A stretch of DNA of 64,000 nt. Source: Methanomassiliicoccus sp. (GTDB taxonomy: Archaea > Thermoplasmatota > Thermoplasmata > Methanomassiliicoccales > Methanomassiliicoccaceae). Below the pieces are notes generated by a model. The model ran no database searches. It was given only the letters and a program-made list of their open reading frames with translations, and was not told the origin of the DNA. Each line of letters begins with the position of its first letter. Position 1 is the first letter of the stretch. Below, piece by piece: positions 1-8,722 of the stretch. The stretch is taken from assembly GCA_012719175.1 (NCBI GenBank), contig JAAYAX010000005.1, positions 294,658 through 358,657 of the forward strand, written 5' to 3'. Both the position numbers and the translations under genes were made by a program.

Positions 1-1193
1 GAGCTGTGGCCGAATACCATATCAGAGTATTGTTCCGGGTTCAGCATTGGCAACAGCCAACCGGCGAGACCGTTCGGTGTGGACAGATACCACGCCAAAC
101 CTCCTGCGGGGGACGAACCGGACTCTGCCGTGAAATATCCCAGCCAGGGGTTGTGGCCCAGTATCGGCACTTGCTGCAACGTGGGATTGGTATAGAAAAG
201 GAGTGCGAACATGCTGATGTTGGCCAGGACCGCCGCCATCAGGATGACCGGGATGTTAGAGGCATACAGCAGCTTGATGGGGTATCGTCCTCTCGCACCA
301 CGTGCAGTACCGTGGGCCAGGGGGAGCTCGATCCTCGATGACTCAACGTACGCCACGAACAGGAAGATGATGATCGTTCCCACCAGCGCTATAATGGGAT
401 TGGGTGGCTGCAGCAATAAGGATTCATAGCCACCTGACGCCATCGTGCTCGATGGCACGTTCAATAGGTAGAATATGGTCCTTGGAATGGTTCCTGCCGG
501 CGGATTGCTGGTGCTCACCGGAAGGCTACCATCTACGGGGTTCCAGTTCACTGTTCCTGTGAATATGGCTTGCGCTACGCCAGCTGCTATGAACAGCGAA
601 ATGCCGCTCCCTATGCCCCATTTGGAGACGACCTCGTCCATCAGGAACACTAGGTACGAGCCTAAGAACAGCTGTATGATGATTATCGAACGGGCGATGT
701 TCTCGCCGCTGAAGGCTCCGGTAGCGCCCATGACACTGTCCAGGCCGGTCACTAGGGCGTCCGAGGGTACCAGGTATCCGAAAACCTGGGGGATCGACTC
801 GACCAGGATCATCACGATGACCAGGAACTTCTGGGTTCCCTGGTATACCGCCTTGTCCTCATCATTGGTGAGGTCCAGCTTGATGATCTTGGCGCCGACG
901 AACAACTGCATTATGATCGAGGCGGTGACTATCGGACCAATGCCCAGGTGCATCAGGGAGCCTTGGGCCCCCGCGAGGATCGCCCTGTAAGGGCCGAACA
1001 GATCTATGACGTTCTCTTGATCCAGCCCATACAGGTATACATTGGTCATGACGAAGTAGAAGACCAACATCAGGATGACCCACAGGAGCTTGGTCCGGAA
1101 GTGCACGTGCCCTTCCGGACGCTTCACTGCTGGGAGCCTGTCCGTCAGCGGTTTCAACTTGTACAGTCTACTTGTGCTATGCTCGTCGGCCAT
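1..1193 (-). CDS. secY: Preprotein translocase subunit SecY, truncated by the window edge
   Basis: Central channel subunit of the SecYE-beta translocon, which moves unfolded proteins across or into the cell membrane. Reading back from the ATG at 1193, about 397 codons stay open to the window edge. The N-terminus is cytosolic (about 30 residues), followed by a first membrane segment (about residues 36-57) and then the family signature GSLMHLGIGPIVTASIIMQL. Archaeal SecY is usually 430-500 residues, so the C-terminus lies beyond base 1. It is the last gene seen in the spc operon, 25 nt after rpl15, which is its usual archaeal place. Confidence 0.95.
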   Translation of the reverse strand, partial: MADEHSTSRLYKLKPLTDRLPAVKRPEGHVHFRTKLLWVILMLVFYFVMTNVYLYGLDQENVIDLFGPYRAILAGAQGSLMHLGIGPIVTASIIMQLFVGAKIIKLDLTNDEDKAVYQGTQKFLVIVMILVESIPQVFGYLVPSDALVTGLDSVMGATGAFSGENIARSIIIIQLFLGSYLVFLMDEVVSKWGIGSGISLFIAAGVAQAIFTGTVNWNPVDGSLPVSTSNPPAGTIPRTIFYLLNVPSSTMASGGYESLLLQPPNPIIALVGTIIIFLFVAYVESSRIELPLAHGTARGARGRYPIKLLYASNIPVILMAAVLANISMFALLFYTNPTLQQVPILGHNPWLGYFTAESGSSPAGGLAWYLSTPNGLAGWLLPMLNPEQYSDMVFGHS

Positions 1194-1218
1194 ATTTATC
1201 ACTCGTAGCGAACCACGA

Positions 1219-1644
1219 CTACGGTTGGGCTACCGAGCCCCCAGCAGCCTCGAGCTTTTCCTTCGCTCGGGCCGAGGACTCGGCAACCACTACTTCGAAC
1301 GAGTTTGAGACCTTCCCGAATCCCAGGAGCTTGTCCACGCCCATATTGGCAAGGTTGATTTTTACTTTACCGTCCTGGTTCACAGCGAAGCCCTGTTTCA
1401 GGAGCTCTTCGAGACGCTCCTCAAGGTCACCGACGTTGAGGGTGATCTTGGCGGAAACGACCTTCTGCGGGCGCTTGAAGCCGTGGCGGCCGAAGTGCAG
1501 CGGGTCGTATTTGAGCACGGATATTGTCTTGTGTTTGTGTAGGCCGGCGTTCCCGTGACCTCCGATCTTGCCCGCTCCTCTGCCGCTCTTCTTCCCACGC
1601 CCATGGGTCCTGCTCCCTCTGAACTTGTTAGTTCTGCTTGGCAT
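1219..1644 (-). CDS. rpl15: 50S ribosomal protein uL15
   Basis: Component of the large ribosomal subunit, bound to 23S rRNA. The 141-residue product has the basic glycine/arginine-rich N-terminal tail of uL15 (RGKKSGRGAGK), which threads into rRNA, followed by the conserved globular part. Length matches archaeal homologues. It lies between rpl30 and secY in the canonical spc order and is 9 nt from rpl30, so it is co-transcribed. Confidence 0.96.
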   Translation of the reverse strand: MPSRTNKFRGSRTHGRGKKSGRGAGKIGGHGNAGLHKHKTISVLKYDPLHFGRHGFKRPQKVVSAKITLNVGDLEERLEELLKQGFAVNQDGKVKINLANMGVDKLLGFGKVSNSFEVVVAESSARAKEKLEAAGGSVAQP

Positions 1645-1653
1645 TTTTACACC

Positions 1654-2118
1654 TCACAGCATTCTCTCGATTAGGGCGTTGATCTTATCGCCCCTATACC
1701 CCAGGGACCCATGGGTCTTGAGGTCCTTCTTCACAGCCTCGTATCCCTTGGCGGGAGGATGCAGCCTGAACAGGGGCTTGACGTCCTTCAGCTCGGAGTA
1801 CTTGGTCTCGTCCTTGACCACGCTCTTGGCGAAATCGTCCACCGTGGCGAAACGGGAGCTAGCTCCCATGTAATCGTCGTCGATGGGCTTGTCACCCATG
1901 AGCCGGCCGCGGGTCCTGATCATCTTGACGAGGGTTTCCTCGGAAACCTCCCCCCAGGTGATGAAGTCCTTGGCCTTCTGCAGCATTCCCTTCATAGCAT
2001 CGTTCTCGGGGATGATGACGCAGTGGTTGACGCGGGTGAGGCGGAGCATGCACATCGTGTCCTCGATGTCCTTGTTTATCTTCCTGTGTCCGCGTACTCT
2101 GATTACCGCGAATGCCAT
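1654..2118 (-). CDS. rpl30: 50S ribosomal protein uL30
   Basis: Large-subunit protein uL30 in its long archaeal/eukaryotic form (about 154 residues against about 60 in bacteria). The start chosen is the ATG at 2118, giving MAFAVIRVRG, the typical N-terminus. An in-frame GTG three codons upstream overlaps the rps5 stop and is less likely. RTRGRLMGDKPI is the characteristic central segment. It starts 5 nt after rps5 ends, consistent with translational coupling. Confidence 0.95.
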   Translation of the reverse strand: MAFAVIRVRGHRKINKDIEDTMCMLRLTRVNHCVIIPENDAMKGMLQKAKDFITWGEVSEETLVKMIRTRGRLMGDKPIDDDYMGASSRFATVDDFAKSVVKDETKYSELKDVKPLFRLHPPAKGYEAVKKDLKTHGSLGYRGDKINALIERML

Positions 2119-2123
2119 ATCAA

Positions 2124-2819
2124 TCACGCTTCCTTGAGCGCGGCGGGGTCCCCCTCGATGGGGGAACCGGCCACATGGACCTGGGTAGGTCCGCTGATGA
2201 TCTTGAGGCGCTTCTCCTGCTCCTCGGTAACTCTGACCTCAGAGGTCCTCTTCAGAGCATCGAACGTCGCCAGCGCATAGTTGACGGTGGTCTTGGTGTG
2301 CCCTCGGGCGAAGCCCCAGGAGTCCTTTACCCCGGCCAGGCCGAGGATGCTCTTGGCGACGTCACCGACGGCCAGTCCGATACCGCGAGGCGCCGGCTTC
2401 AAGGTGACCTCGACCGAGCCGGTGGTTCCGGTTACGGTCATAGGCAGGGAGTGGGCCGTTCCGCAGCCGCATTCCCAGGACCCGCAGCCCCTCTTGATCT
2501 CTATCATGTTGAGCTTGGCATTGTCGATGGCCTTCCGGATGGTAGGCCCGACCTCCTTACCCTTCGCACGGCCCAGGCCGACGAAGCCGTCGCCGTTGCC
2601 GACGCAGCTGGTGACCGCGAACCGGACCCTACGCCCGGAGTCGGTCATTCTCTGGACCATGTTGAGGTCGATGACCTCGTCCTTAAGTTCCGGCAGGAGG
2701 ATGTCGACGATCTCCGGCTCCCTCAGCGGAAGCTTGGTGGCCAGGGCCTGGCTCATGGTGGTGATCTCACCGCTCAGGACCATCTTGCCCAGTTTTGTCT
2801 TCGGATTCCATTCTGCCAT
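2124..2819 (-). CDS. rps5: 30S ribosomal protein uS5
   Basis: Small-subunit protein uS5, which helps decoding accuracy and shapes the mRNA entry site. The 231-residue protein has the double-stranded-RNA-binding-like N-terminal S5 domain ([21 protein letters not shown] region, about residues 67-87) and the C-terminal S5 domain. The longer N- and C-termini are normal for archaea. One base separates the rpl18 stop from its ATG. It sits at its standard place between rpl18 and rpl30. Confidence 0.96.
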   Translation of the reverse strand: MAEWNPKTKLGKMVLSGEITTMSQALATKLPLREPEIVDILLPELKDEVIDLNMVQRMTDSGRRVRFAVTSCVGNGDGFVGLGRAKGKEVGPTIRKAIDNAKLNMIEIKRGCGSWECGCGTAHSLPMTVTGTTGSVEVTLKPAPRGIGLAVGDVAKSILGLAGVKDSWGFARGHTKTTVNYALATFDALKRTSEVRVTEEQEKRLKIISGPTQVHVAGSPIEGDPAALKEA

Positions 2820-2820
2820 C

Positions 2821-3321
2821 TCAGTTCGCCTCCATCCGGCTCTTGACCTCTTCTATAGTCTTGCTCAAGTTCTCATCGATGTGGGCACCGTTGATCCTAT
2901 CCTGGGTGGGGAGAACCTCCTCGCCATGGGGGATGTTGATGCCCGCGTCGAGCATGCCCTTCAGGGCGGCGAAGACCGCTGAGCCTCTCGCCGGTCCCTT
3001 CAGGCCTATGTCCAGGACCGCATTCTCGACCCCGTTCTGGGAAGCCCTCTTGCCGGCCAGGTAGCCGGTGAGGTAGGCTGCGGGAAGGTTTCCGGTGGCA
3101 CCGGTCCACCCGAGCTTTACCAGCTCCTTAGCGGTGGCGGTGGCCAGGACCTTGTCCCCGACCTCGTCGTAGGTGATGAACTGGACGTTGGCGTTCCTGT
3201 GGGAGATGCGTACTACTGCTCTGGGGACACGGCCCCTGAGAAGCCTCTGCCTCTGCCTGTAATCTGTCCTTCCCTCCCTGCGCCTGCGGAAGGGCACTCT
3301 GTATCTCGGTCCGTCTGCCAT
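2821..3321 (-). CDS. rpl18: 50S ribosomal protein uL18
   Basis: 5S-rRNA-binding large-subunit protein (archaeal/eukaryotic L5e/L18 type), 166 residues. The N-terminus [20 protein letters not shown] is the basic tail expected of the archaeal family; the central part carries the L18 fold that binds 5S rRNA together with uL5. It follows rpl19e with no gap and precedes rps5. Nothing unusual is visible. Confidence 0.96.
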   Translation of the reverse strand: MADGPRYRVPFRRRREGRTDYRQRQRLLRGRVPRAVVRISHRNANVQFITYDEVGDKVLATATAKELVKLGWTGATGNLPAAYLTGYLAGKRASQNGVENAVLDIGLKGPARGSAVFAALKGMLDAGINIPHGEEVLPTQDRINGAHIDENLSKTIEEVKSRMEAN

Positions 3322-3783
3322 TTACTTGGCCTCCTGCAGATGACCCTCGCTCTTAAGGTGGGTCAGCAGGTGCGCGCGGCTCTTGAACACGCCACCCTTG
3401 GCCTTCATGTAGAACTCGCGGTAGATATGCTTGGATATCTTGCCGCTGTCCCTAAGCTCTCTCAGCTCAGCCCTCAAGGGTCTGATGGTCTGTATCCAGT
3501 CCCTCTTGGTGGGGCTACGGGCGCCTGCCCTGCCCTTCCTGCTGCCAGGTCCGCGTTGGCGTCCCTTCTTGCGCTGGGCCTTGTTGTACCTGGTCCTGCC
3601 CTGGGAGATCCCTGCCTTGGGCAGGGCCTTGATAGTGCCTGACTCGATCGCCGTGCGGATATCCGCCCTGGTGATGGCGTCGGACAGGTCCTCTGCCCTG
3701 TTGGGATCGATCCAGACACGGTTCTCCCCGCAATCCAGGATCTCTGCGGCCATGCGCCTTTGGTTCTTAAGGTCCATTTTCAT
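3322..3783 (-). CDS. rpl19e: 50S ribosomal protein eL19
   Basis: Archaeal/eukaryote-specific large-subunit protein eL19, 153 residues. The opening DLKNQRRMAAEIL and the DPNRAEDLSDAITRADIR segment are diagnostic, and the highly basic middle (RKKGRQRGPGSRKG) is the long rRNA-contacting helix. The ATG overlaps the rpl32e stop by 4 nt (ATGA); a second in-frame ATG two codons later is an alternative start. Confidence 0.95.
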   Translation of the reverse strand: MKMDLKNQRRMAAEILDCGENRVWIDPNRAEDLSDAITRADIRTAIESGTIKALPKAGISQGRTRYNKAQRKKGRQRGPGSRKGRAGARSPTKRDWIQTIRPLRAELRELRDSGKISKHIYREFYMKAKGGVFKSRAHLLTHLKSEGHLQEAK

Positions 3784-4520
3784 CCCGTCCTGTTCAGGAC
3801 ACGAATGCCCAGTTCATCGGCCTTCTTCTCGATGGCCTGACGCTTCTTGAATCCCACACTGCCGCCGACCCTTACCGCCTGGACCTTGGGGTCCACCTTG
3901 TCGAGCTGGTCGGGGTTCCACACCATTACCTCCTGGAATCCGGAGGGGTGCAGACAGCGGACCTTGGCCGGTCCGCGATAGCCGATGCTGACCACGTTGG
4001 GTCGATACTGGATGTGCCGGCGCATCTTGCTGTGCATGCCCCGAGGCCTTCTCCACTTCTCGCCGAGTCGGGGGAAGCGGAACCACTCCTGCCGAAGGAA
4101 GGCGATACGGTCATGGCTCATCTCATAGCGGAGGGCCAGGAGCTTCTTGGTCTCCTCATCGAGCTCCGGCTTCTTCTTGACCACGTAACCGTCCTTTTCG
4201 ACGATCTGGGTCTCGGCCTGCTCGACTATCTCCACGTCCTCCTTGGCCTTCTTGGTAACCTTCTTCGCAGAAGCATGTGCCAGGGCCTTCTCATCAACAT
4301 CGGGAACTGCGTCCAGAAGTTCCTTCCAGTTCGCCATGATCTTGGGACCGACCCCAACGAGGTCGTCCACGATCTTCTTTGAAGTCTCCTTGTTCTGGAG
4401 AGCCTTCTTCAGGTCAGGAAGGGTCTTGATGCCCATGTCCTCGAGCTGCTCGGTGTACTCCGCCTTGTAGTGAGGCAGGTCCGCCAGCTCGTTCAACACT
4501 ACCTTCTTCTCCTTGCTCAT
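3780..4520 (-). CDS. rpl32e: 50S ribosomal protein eL32 with N-terminal helix-hairpin-helix extension
   Basis: Large-subunit protein eL32. The canonical part is only the C-terminal half (from about residue 117, including RFPRLGEKWRRPRGMHSKMR). The first ~75 residues contain a helix-hairpin-helix-like segment (DDLVGVGPKIMANWKELLDA), followed by a charged Lys/Glu linker. At 246 residues it is much longer than the roughly 130-residue core family. I recall such extended forms from some archaeal lineages, Thermoplasmata included. It overlaps rpl6 and rpl19e by 4 nt each, so it is embedded in the operon. Confidence 0.94.
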   Translation of the reverse strand: MSKEKKVVLNELADLPHYKAEYTEQLEDMGIKTLPDLKKALQNKETSKKIVDDLVGVGPKIMANWKELLDAVPDVDEKALAHASAKKVTKKAKEDVEIVEQAETQIVEKDGYVVKKKPELDEETKKLLALRYEMSHDRIAFLRQEWFRFPRLGEKWRRPRGMHSKMRRHIQYRPNVVSIGYRGPAKVRCLHPSGFQEVMVWNPDQLDKVDPKVQAVRVGGSVGFKKRQAIEKKADELGIRVLNRTG

Positions 4521-5068
4521 GAGCTCACCTTCTTGGCCTTCTCAGTGATGTATATGCCATCCTGGAACACCCGGGGATCGTAGCCCCAGATCTTGGTGGC
4601 ATATTCGATGTTGGCTGCCGTCTGACCGACCGCCTCGACATTGATCCCTGTGAGCACAACATCGTTTCCCTTTACCACGATCTTGGTGTCACCAAGGATC
4701 TTGGCCATACGGGGAGAGCGCTCTCCGAGAAAGTTCTCGATGACGAACTTGTCGCCCTTGACGGCCGTCTTCATGGGGAAGTGGGAGTACACGATCTTCA
4801 TATGGTACTCGAATCCCACGGTAACACCCTCTATCATGTTTGTCAGGTGGGATGAAAAGGTGCCTATCATGGCCTTGTCCTTCACGCGTGGTAGCTCGCA
4901 CCTGATGACGAAGTGGTCTCCGTCCACTGTGACCTTGGTCTTAGGGTTGCTGAAGTCCCGGGCGAGCTTGCCCTTGGGACCCTTGATCTCCACGATGGCT
5001 CCGTTGACGGTTACGGTGACCCCCTTGGGGATGGCCACCCTTTCCTCTAGATGTCCGCTTAGTGTCAT
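4517..5068 (-). CDS. rpl6: 50S ribosomal protein uL6
   Basis: Large-subunit protein uL6 near the sarcin-ricin loop and factor-binding site; 183 residues with the two tandem L6 domains typical of the family. PKGVTVTVNGAIVEIKGPKG near the N-terminus and NIEYATKIWGYDPRVFQDGI near the C-terminus are recognisable archaeal L6 segments. The stop overlaps the rpl32e start by 4 nt; the gene begins 9 nt after the rps8 stop. Confidence 0.96.
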   Translation of the reverse strand: MTLSGHLEERVAIPKGVTVTVNGAIVEIKGPKGKLARDFSNPKTKVTVDGDHFVIRCELPRVKDKAMIGTFSSHLTNMIEGVTVGFEYHMKIVYSHFPMKTAVKGDKFVIENFLGERSPRMAKILGDTKIVVKGNDVVLTGINVEAVGQTAANIEYATKIWGYDPRVFQDGIYITEKAKKVSS

Positions 5069-5077
5069 CGCAGTCCC

Positions 5078-5467
5078 TCAGTACACATAGGCCAGAAGCT
5101 TTCCGCCTACCCCTAGCTCCTTGGCCCGGGTATGGCTCACGACGCCCGCGGTGGTCGTCATGATGAGCACCCCAAAGTCCTGAGCGGGGAGGTATCTGGC
5201 CTCAAACCTTTCCAGGTCGTTCTTCTGCACCGAGTATCTCGGCTTGATCACGCCGCAGTTGTTGATCTTGCCCTGTATCATTACCTTGAACACGCCAGCC
5301 TTGCCATCCTCGATGAACTCGAACTGGTTGATGTAGCCGTGCTCCTGCATGACCTTCAGAACCCTTCCGATCAGCTTCGAGGAGGGGCGTATCATGCACT
5401 CGCTCTTACCTACTGAGGCCGCGTTCTTTATGGTCGACATGGCGTCGTTAAGTGGGTCGCTCTGCAT
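5078..5467 (-). CDS. rps8: 30S ribosomal protein uS8
   Basis: Primary 16S-rRNA-binding protein of the small subunit, 129 residues. The N-terminus [13 protein letters not shown] is conserved across domains, and the C-terminus ends in the [22 protein letters not shown] block typical of archaeal uS8. It lies between rps14 and rpl6, 9 nt after the rps14 stop. Confidence 0.96.
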   Translation of the reverse strand: MQSDPLNDAMSTIKNAASVGKSECMIRPSSKLIGRVLKVMQEHGYINQFEFIEDGKAGVFKVMIQGKINNCGVIKPRYSVQKNDLERFEARYLPAQDFGVLIMTTTAGVVSHTRAKELGVGGKLLAYVY

Positions 5468-5476
5468 GTCATCACC

Positions 5477-5623
5477 TCAGCTATACTTCTTGAACCCGAT
5501 CTCCGGGGCGATCTCGCGGAAGCACTGCCGGCAGACGTGCATACCGTACCGGCGCACGATGCCACGCTTTCTTCCGCAGCGCAGGCATCCCTTCTTCCTT
5601 CCAAACTCTTTCTTAGTCTTCAC
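5477..5623 (-). CDS. rps14: 30S ribosomal protein uS14, zinc-binding type
   Basis: A 48-residue small-subunit protein. Four cysteines (C13, C16, C31, C34) form a CX2C-X14-CX2C zinc site, and the C-terminus [13 protein letters not shown] is typical of archaeal uS14. The start is a GTG overlapping the rpl5 stop (GTGA, 4 nt); no ATG or other good start exists upstream in this frame. It fills what would otherwise be a gap between rpl5 and rps8. Confidence 0.95.
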   Translation of the reverse strand: MKTKKEFGRKKGCLRCGRKRGIVRRYGMHVCRQCFREIAPEIGFKKYS

Positions 5624-6129
5624 TCGACCACCTCGACTTTGTATTGCTCCCTCATGAAGCTGATGGCCTCATCTCTGGTCATGCGGTGCTCATGGGGTAT
5701 CTTCCTGGACATGATGCGCCGCTTGGCCACCCGGTACCCTGGCCTCATGAAGACCACGTTGACATCCATACCGAAAATCCCGATCTCTGGGTCGTATTTC
5801 ATTCCCTCGAAGTCGGTGTAGTCGGGCAATCCGAAGGAGAGGTTCCCCTCCTTGTCAAAGGAATAGCTGGCCACCCGGTTATCGCGGATGGACAGCGCCT
5901 TCTGCAGGAATTCCTGGGCCTTCGCTCCCCTCATGGTGACCTTGCATCCGATGGGCATGCCGTGCCTGACGCCCAGGTCACGGTTGGTGACCTTGGCGGT
6001 GGTGACCACCGGCTTCTGCTTGGTGACCATGTTCAGGACCTTGAGGGCCTTGTTCAGGCGTTCCCCGGCCTCGCCAACGCCGATGTTGACGACGACCTTC
6101 TCGATCCTCGGCTGCCTCATGTCGCTCAT
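5620..6129 (-). CDS. rpl5: 50S ribosomal protein uL5
   Basis: 5S-rRNA-binding protein of the large-subunit central protuberance, 169 residues. The N-terminal [15 protein letters not shown] and the [20 protein letters not shown] region are typical of archaeal uL5. Stop and start overlap neighbours by 4 nt on both sides (rps14 GTGA; rps4e ATGA), indicating tight translational coupling. Confidence 0.97.
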   Translation of the reverse strand: MSDMRQPRIEKVVVNIGVGEAGERLNKALKVLNMVTKQKPVVTTAKVTNRDLGVRHGMPIGCKVTMRGAKAQEFLQKALSIRDNRVASYSFDKEGNLSFGLPDYTDFEGMKYDPEIGIFGMDVNVVFMRPGYRVAKRRIMSRKIPHEHRMTRDEAISFMREQYKVEVVE

Positions 6130-6836
6130 ATCGCGGCCTCCTCTGGCAGCTCTATCTCGGGCGCCTTGGCGCCGATCACGAAGACATTGGATTTGACGGT
6201 GGAGGTGCCGTTCTTGAACTTCACCAAGTTCTCTGAGGTGAGCCTTGTGATCATGTACTCCTCCACGATGGCGATCTCCCCTACGTGGGCACCCGATGTG
6301 ATCAGGGCCACGCTTCCCTTGTTCAGGTCGTAGTGTTCCAGTATCTTCTGGCTGGGGACCTCGATCTTGAGAACATCGCCGGTCTTGTACTCTCCCCCGT
6401 CGATGAGGATGTTCCTCCCATCGTGCAGGTTGAGCTGGGTCTTACCACCGGGAACGGTCGTCTTGTTCTCGATGCGGCACAGCTTCCAGGCCGCCTTGGC
6501 CTCGGGTATCCTGACGAGCTCCAGCTTGCCGCGGCGGTTTATCACCATGCGGTAGGTCGCGCCCATCTTGGGCAGGGAGACGATGTCCATAAGGCCAACG
6601 CCCTGCTTGAGGCTGGTGACTATTTTGCCGTCCACTAGGAGCCCCTTCTCGAACAGAACCGCCCTGACCTCGCTGGCGGTGTTGCAGACCTTTAGCAGGT
6701 CACGCAGAACAACGTTCACCGGAATGCTGTCCTCCAGGGCGTGAGCGCCGGGGGATGGCTTGGTGATCCAGGCGTTGCTCTTCCTCTTCACGGGCCAGCT
6801 GCGGGGTGCGGTCAACCTCTTGATCTCATTGCTCAT
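6126..6836 (-). CDS. rps4e: 30S ribosomal protein eS4
   Basis: Archaeal/eukaryotic small-subunit protein eS4, 236 residues. N-terminal KRLTAPRSWPVKRK is the family signature. An S4-type RNA-binding segment follows (about residues 40-95), then the central eS4 domain and a KOW-like C-terminal region (SGAHVGEIAIVEEY). It overlaps rpl24 and rpl5 by 4 nt each, in the conserved archaeal order rpl24-rps4e-rpl5. Confidence 0.96.
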   Translation of the reverse strand: MSNEIKRLTAPRSWPVKRKSNAWITKPSPGAHALEDSIPVNVVLRDLLKVCNTASEVRAVLFEKGLLVDGKIVTSLKQGVGLMDIVSLPKMGATYRMVINRRGKLELVRIPEAKAAWKLCRIENKTTVPGGKTQLNLHDGRNILIDGGEYKTGDVLKIEVPSQKILEHYDLNKGSVALITSGAHVGEIAIVEEYMITRLTSENLVKFKNGTSTVKSNVFVIGAKAPEIELPEEAAI

Positions 6837-7210
6837 TGTGAAACCTCCTTGGCCTTGGCGAGCTTCTCCTTCCTCTTAGGGTCGGAGAGGTCCAACTTGA
6901 TGATCTCTACCTTGGACGCATGTACGGGTCGGGCGGTCTGGGTGCCGTCGGCCTTGGCTATGGTGACCCCATCCACGGATACCCTACCGGTCCTGGTGAA
7001 GACGGCAGCAACCCTGCCTTCCATGCCGAGGATGTCCTCATCTCCCCGCATGATCCGGATAGTGTCTCCCTTCCGTACCTGGAGCGAGCGGAGCCCATAC
7101 TCCTTGCTGAGCTCCTTGCTTAGGTGGGAGGAGACGTTCTTCCTCCGGATGTGTAAGGGAGCGTTATAGAAGGCCTTCCTCTGCTTCCTTGCTTTCTTGC
7201 TCTGTACCAT
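6833..7210 (-). CDS. rpl24: 50S ribosomal protein uL24
   Basis: Assembly-initiating large-subunit protein, 125 residues. The KOW motif (GDTIRIMRGDEDILGMEGRV, about residues 49-68) binds 23S rRNA. The N-terminus KKARKQRKAFYNAPLHIRRK is the archaeal/eukaryotic L26e-type tail. It starts 10 nt after rpl14 and overlaps rps4e. Confidence 0.96.
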   Translation of the reverse strand: MVQSKKARKQRKAFYNAPLHIRRKNVSSHLSKELSKEYGLRSLQVRKGDTIRIMRGDEDILGMEGRVAAVFTRTGRVSVDGVTIAKADGTQTARPVHASKVEIIKLDLSDPKRKEKLAKAKEVSQ

Positions 7211-7220
7211 TTTCTCACCT

Positions 7221-7628
7221 TCATATGATGGTAGAGGCGGTTGCCGCTATTCGGGGCCACCTCTCCGCCGCTTCCCTCGCTACGGGTCCCTTGATGTCCG
7301 TTCCCTTGGTCTCCCCCTCCTCTGTGGTAATGACCGCGGCGTTGTCCTCGAACGAGATCATGACCCCGTCAGCGCGGCGGAAAGGCCTGCGCTGCCGGAC
7401 TATGACGGCGTAGACGACCTGCCTCCTCATCTCGGGGGAACCCTTCTTGACTGAAGCGATGACGATGTCACCGACACCGGCCTTGGGGTACCTGCGGGCG
7501 GTCCCGTGGTAACCGGGGACGGTGATGATGGATATCGTCTTTGCTCCCGTGTTATCGATAACGTTGAGCACGGTGCCGGTCTGGACACCGCGTGACTGCT
7601 TGCCAGCGATTCCCTTCATCGTGGTCAC
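7221..7628 (-). CDS. rpl14: 50S ribosomal protein uL14
   Basis: Large-subunit protein at the subunit interface, 135 residues. GVQTGTVLNVIDNTGAKTIS and the KKGSPEMRRQVVYAVIVRQR stretch are conserved uL14 landmarks; the C-terminal GPVAREAAERWPRIAATAST is standard. The start overlaps the rps17 stop by 4 nt. Confidence 0.97.
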   Translation of the reverse strand: MTTMKGIAGKQSRGVQTGTVLNVIDNTGAKTISIITVPGYHGTARRYPKAGVGDIVIASVKKGSPEMRRQVVYAVIVRQRRPFRRADGVMISFEDNAAVITTEEGETKGTDIKGPVAREAAERWPRIAATASTII

Positions 7629-7954
7629 CTCTTCTCAACGATAACGAAGGAGACGGTCTTGCTCAGTGGGCGACACTCCATTATCTTGACCTGGTCGCCA
7701 GCCTTGATCCCCAAGCAGGGGGGGTTGTGCACTGAGTAGTGGCTCGTCCTCTTCTCATAACGTTCGTACTTCTCCTGGTATTTCAGATAGTTGCGCTCCA
7801 CCACCGCGGTCTTATCCATCTTCGTGGAAATGACAACCCCTTCGATGGTCATCCCCTTAACCGACAGTTCCCCATGGAAGGGGCAATGCCTGTCGGTGCA
7901 GGCGGACTCCGGCGCTTTAACATCGATTCCAATATCCTTGACTTCGTTAGCCAT
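7625..7954 (-). CDS. rps17: 30S ribosomal protein uS17
   Basis: Primary rRNA-binding protein of the small subunit. The ATG at 7954 is preferred (MANEVKDIGIDVK) because AGGTGAT lies a few bases upstream; an in-frame GTG at 7963 overlaps the rnp1 stop. The archaeal N-terminal segment CTDRHCPFHGELSVKG precedes the OB-fold core (VVISTKMDKTAVVERNYLKY). It lies between rnp1 and rpl14, as expected. Confidence 0.95.
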   Translation of the reverse strand: MANEVKDIGIDVKAPESACTDRHCPFHGELSVKGMTIEGVVISTKMDKTAVVERNYLKYQEKYERYEKRTSHYSVHNPPCLGIKAGDQVKIMECRPLSKTVSFVIVEKR

Positions 7955-7959
7955 TGGGA

Positions 7960-8223
7960 TCACCTAATCTTCTTGATACGATCCTCAGGTCGGTGCTGGA
8001 TCTCCGAACCGTGAATCAGGACCTTTTCTCCCTGGTATGTGAACAAGAAATCATGAGCGGCCTTGGGCACGGTGACCTCGCGGTCAGTCCGGCGCAGAAC
8101 AAAGGTGTTCTTGGTCTCGTCCACTATGGTGCCGCTGATATTACCGCAGCCCGCATTGGGCAAGACCTCCACCTCCAATCCTATCAGTTCCGATCTCATG
8201 AAATCCCTCTTGTTCAAGCTCAT
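7960..8223 (-). CDS. rnp1: Ribonuclease P protein component 1 (Rpp29)
   Basis: Protein subunit of archaeal RNase P, the ribonucleoprotein that matures tRNA 5' ends; it pairs with Rpp21. The 87-residue product has the short Sm-like beta-barrel of Rpp29: ELIGLEVEVL, GISG-like turn in SGTIVDETKNTFVL, and the C-terminal VLIHGSEIQHRPEDRIKK. Position between SUI1 and rps17 is the conserved archaeal location. ATGA overlap with the SUI1 gene. Confidence 0.93.
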   Translation of the reverse strand: MSLNKRDFMRSELIGLEVEVLPNAGCGNISGTIVDETKNTFVLRRTDREVTVPKAAHDFLFTYQGEKVLIHGSEIQHRPEDRIKKIR

Positions 8224-8519
8224 CTGACATCCGTCTTGAAGCCCATCTGTTCGAGGACCTCTTTGACCTTCTTCTTGTGGTCACCCTGCAGCTCAATGCG
8301 GCCCTCTTTGGCCGTACCGCCGGCGGCGCATTTGCTCTTCAATTTCTTTGCCAGATCGTCCATGTCTATGTCGTTCTCGTCGATGCCTTCGACCACGGTC
8401 ACGATCTTTCCGTATCGCCTGCTGTCGGTGCTGATCCTAACTGTCTGCTGCTCACGTGCGATCTCCTCGCACATGCACAGTTCCTTGGGTAGTCCACATA
8501 CCGGGCAGATTTCAGCCAT
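8220..8519 (-). CDS. Translation initiation factor aIF1 (SUI1 family)
   Basis: Archaeal homologue of eIF1, which monitors start-codon selection on the small subunit. The 99-residue protein opens with a cysteine pair cluster (C5, C8, C15, C17) that looks like a small zinc knuckle, then the SUI1 fold with GKIVTVVEGID, LKSKCAAGGTAKEGRIELQGDH and the terminal GFKTDV. It overlaps rpl29 by 1 nt and rnp1 by 4 nt, inside the S10 operon. Confidence 0.94.
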   Translation of the reverse strand: MAEICPVCGLPKELCMCEEIAREQQTVRISTDSRRYGKIVTVVEGIDENDIDMDDLAKKLKSKCAAGGTAKEGRIELQGDHKKKVKEVLEQMGFKTDVR

Positions 8520-8722
8520 TAGTGCTTCTCCTCCTCCTTCTGGATGGTCTCGATCCTAGCTATGTTGGTCCTGAGGGCCCGTATCTTGCCGGGGTTGGCG
8601 GGCGCTCCGCCCATTGCGGCGGTGCCTCTCTCATGCATGAGATCGTCGCGGAGCTCGCGTAGTTTCTTGACGCGCTCCTCGCCGCTCATGGTCTTGATCT
8701 CTGACGTGCGTAGAAGGGCCAT
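8519..8722 (-). CDS. rpl29: 50S ribosomal protein uL29
   Basis: Small helical-hairpin protein (67 residues) near the polypeptide exit, where SRP and chaperones dock. LRTSEIKTMSGEERVKKLRELRDDL and KIRALRTNIARIETIQKE are the two conserved helices. It shares a single base with each neighbour (rps3 stop/ATG junction and the aIF1 start), so it is fully embedded in the operon. Confidence 0.95.
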   Translation of the reverse strand: MALLRTSEIKTMSGEERVKKLRELRDDLMHERGTAAMGGAPANPGKIRALRTNIARIETIQKEEEKH

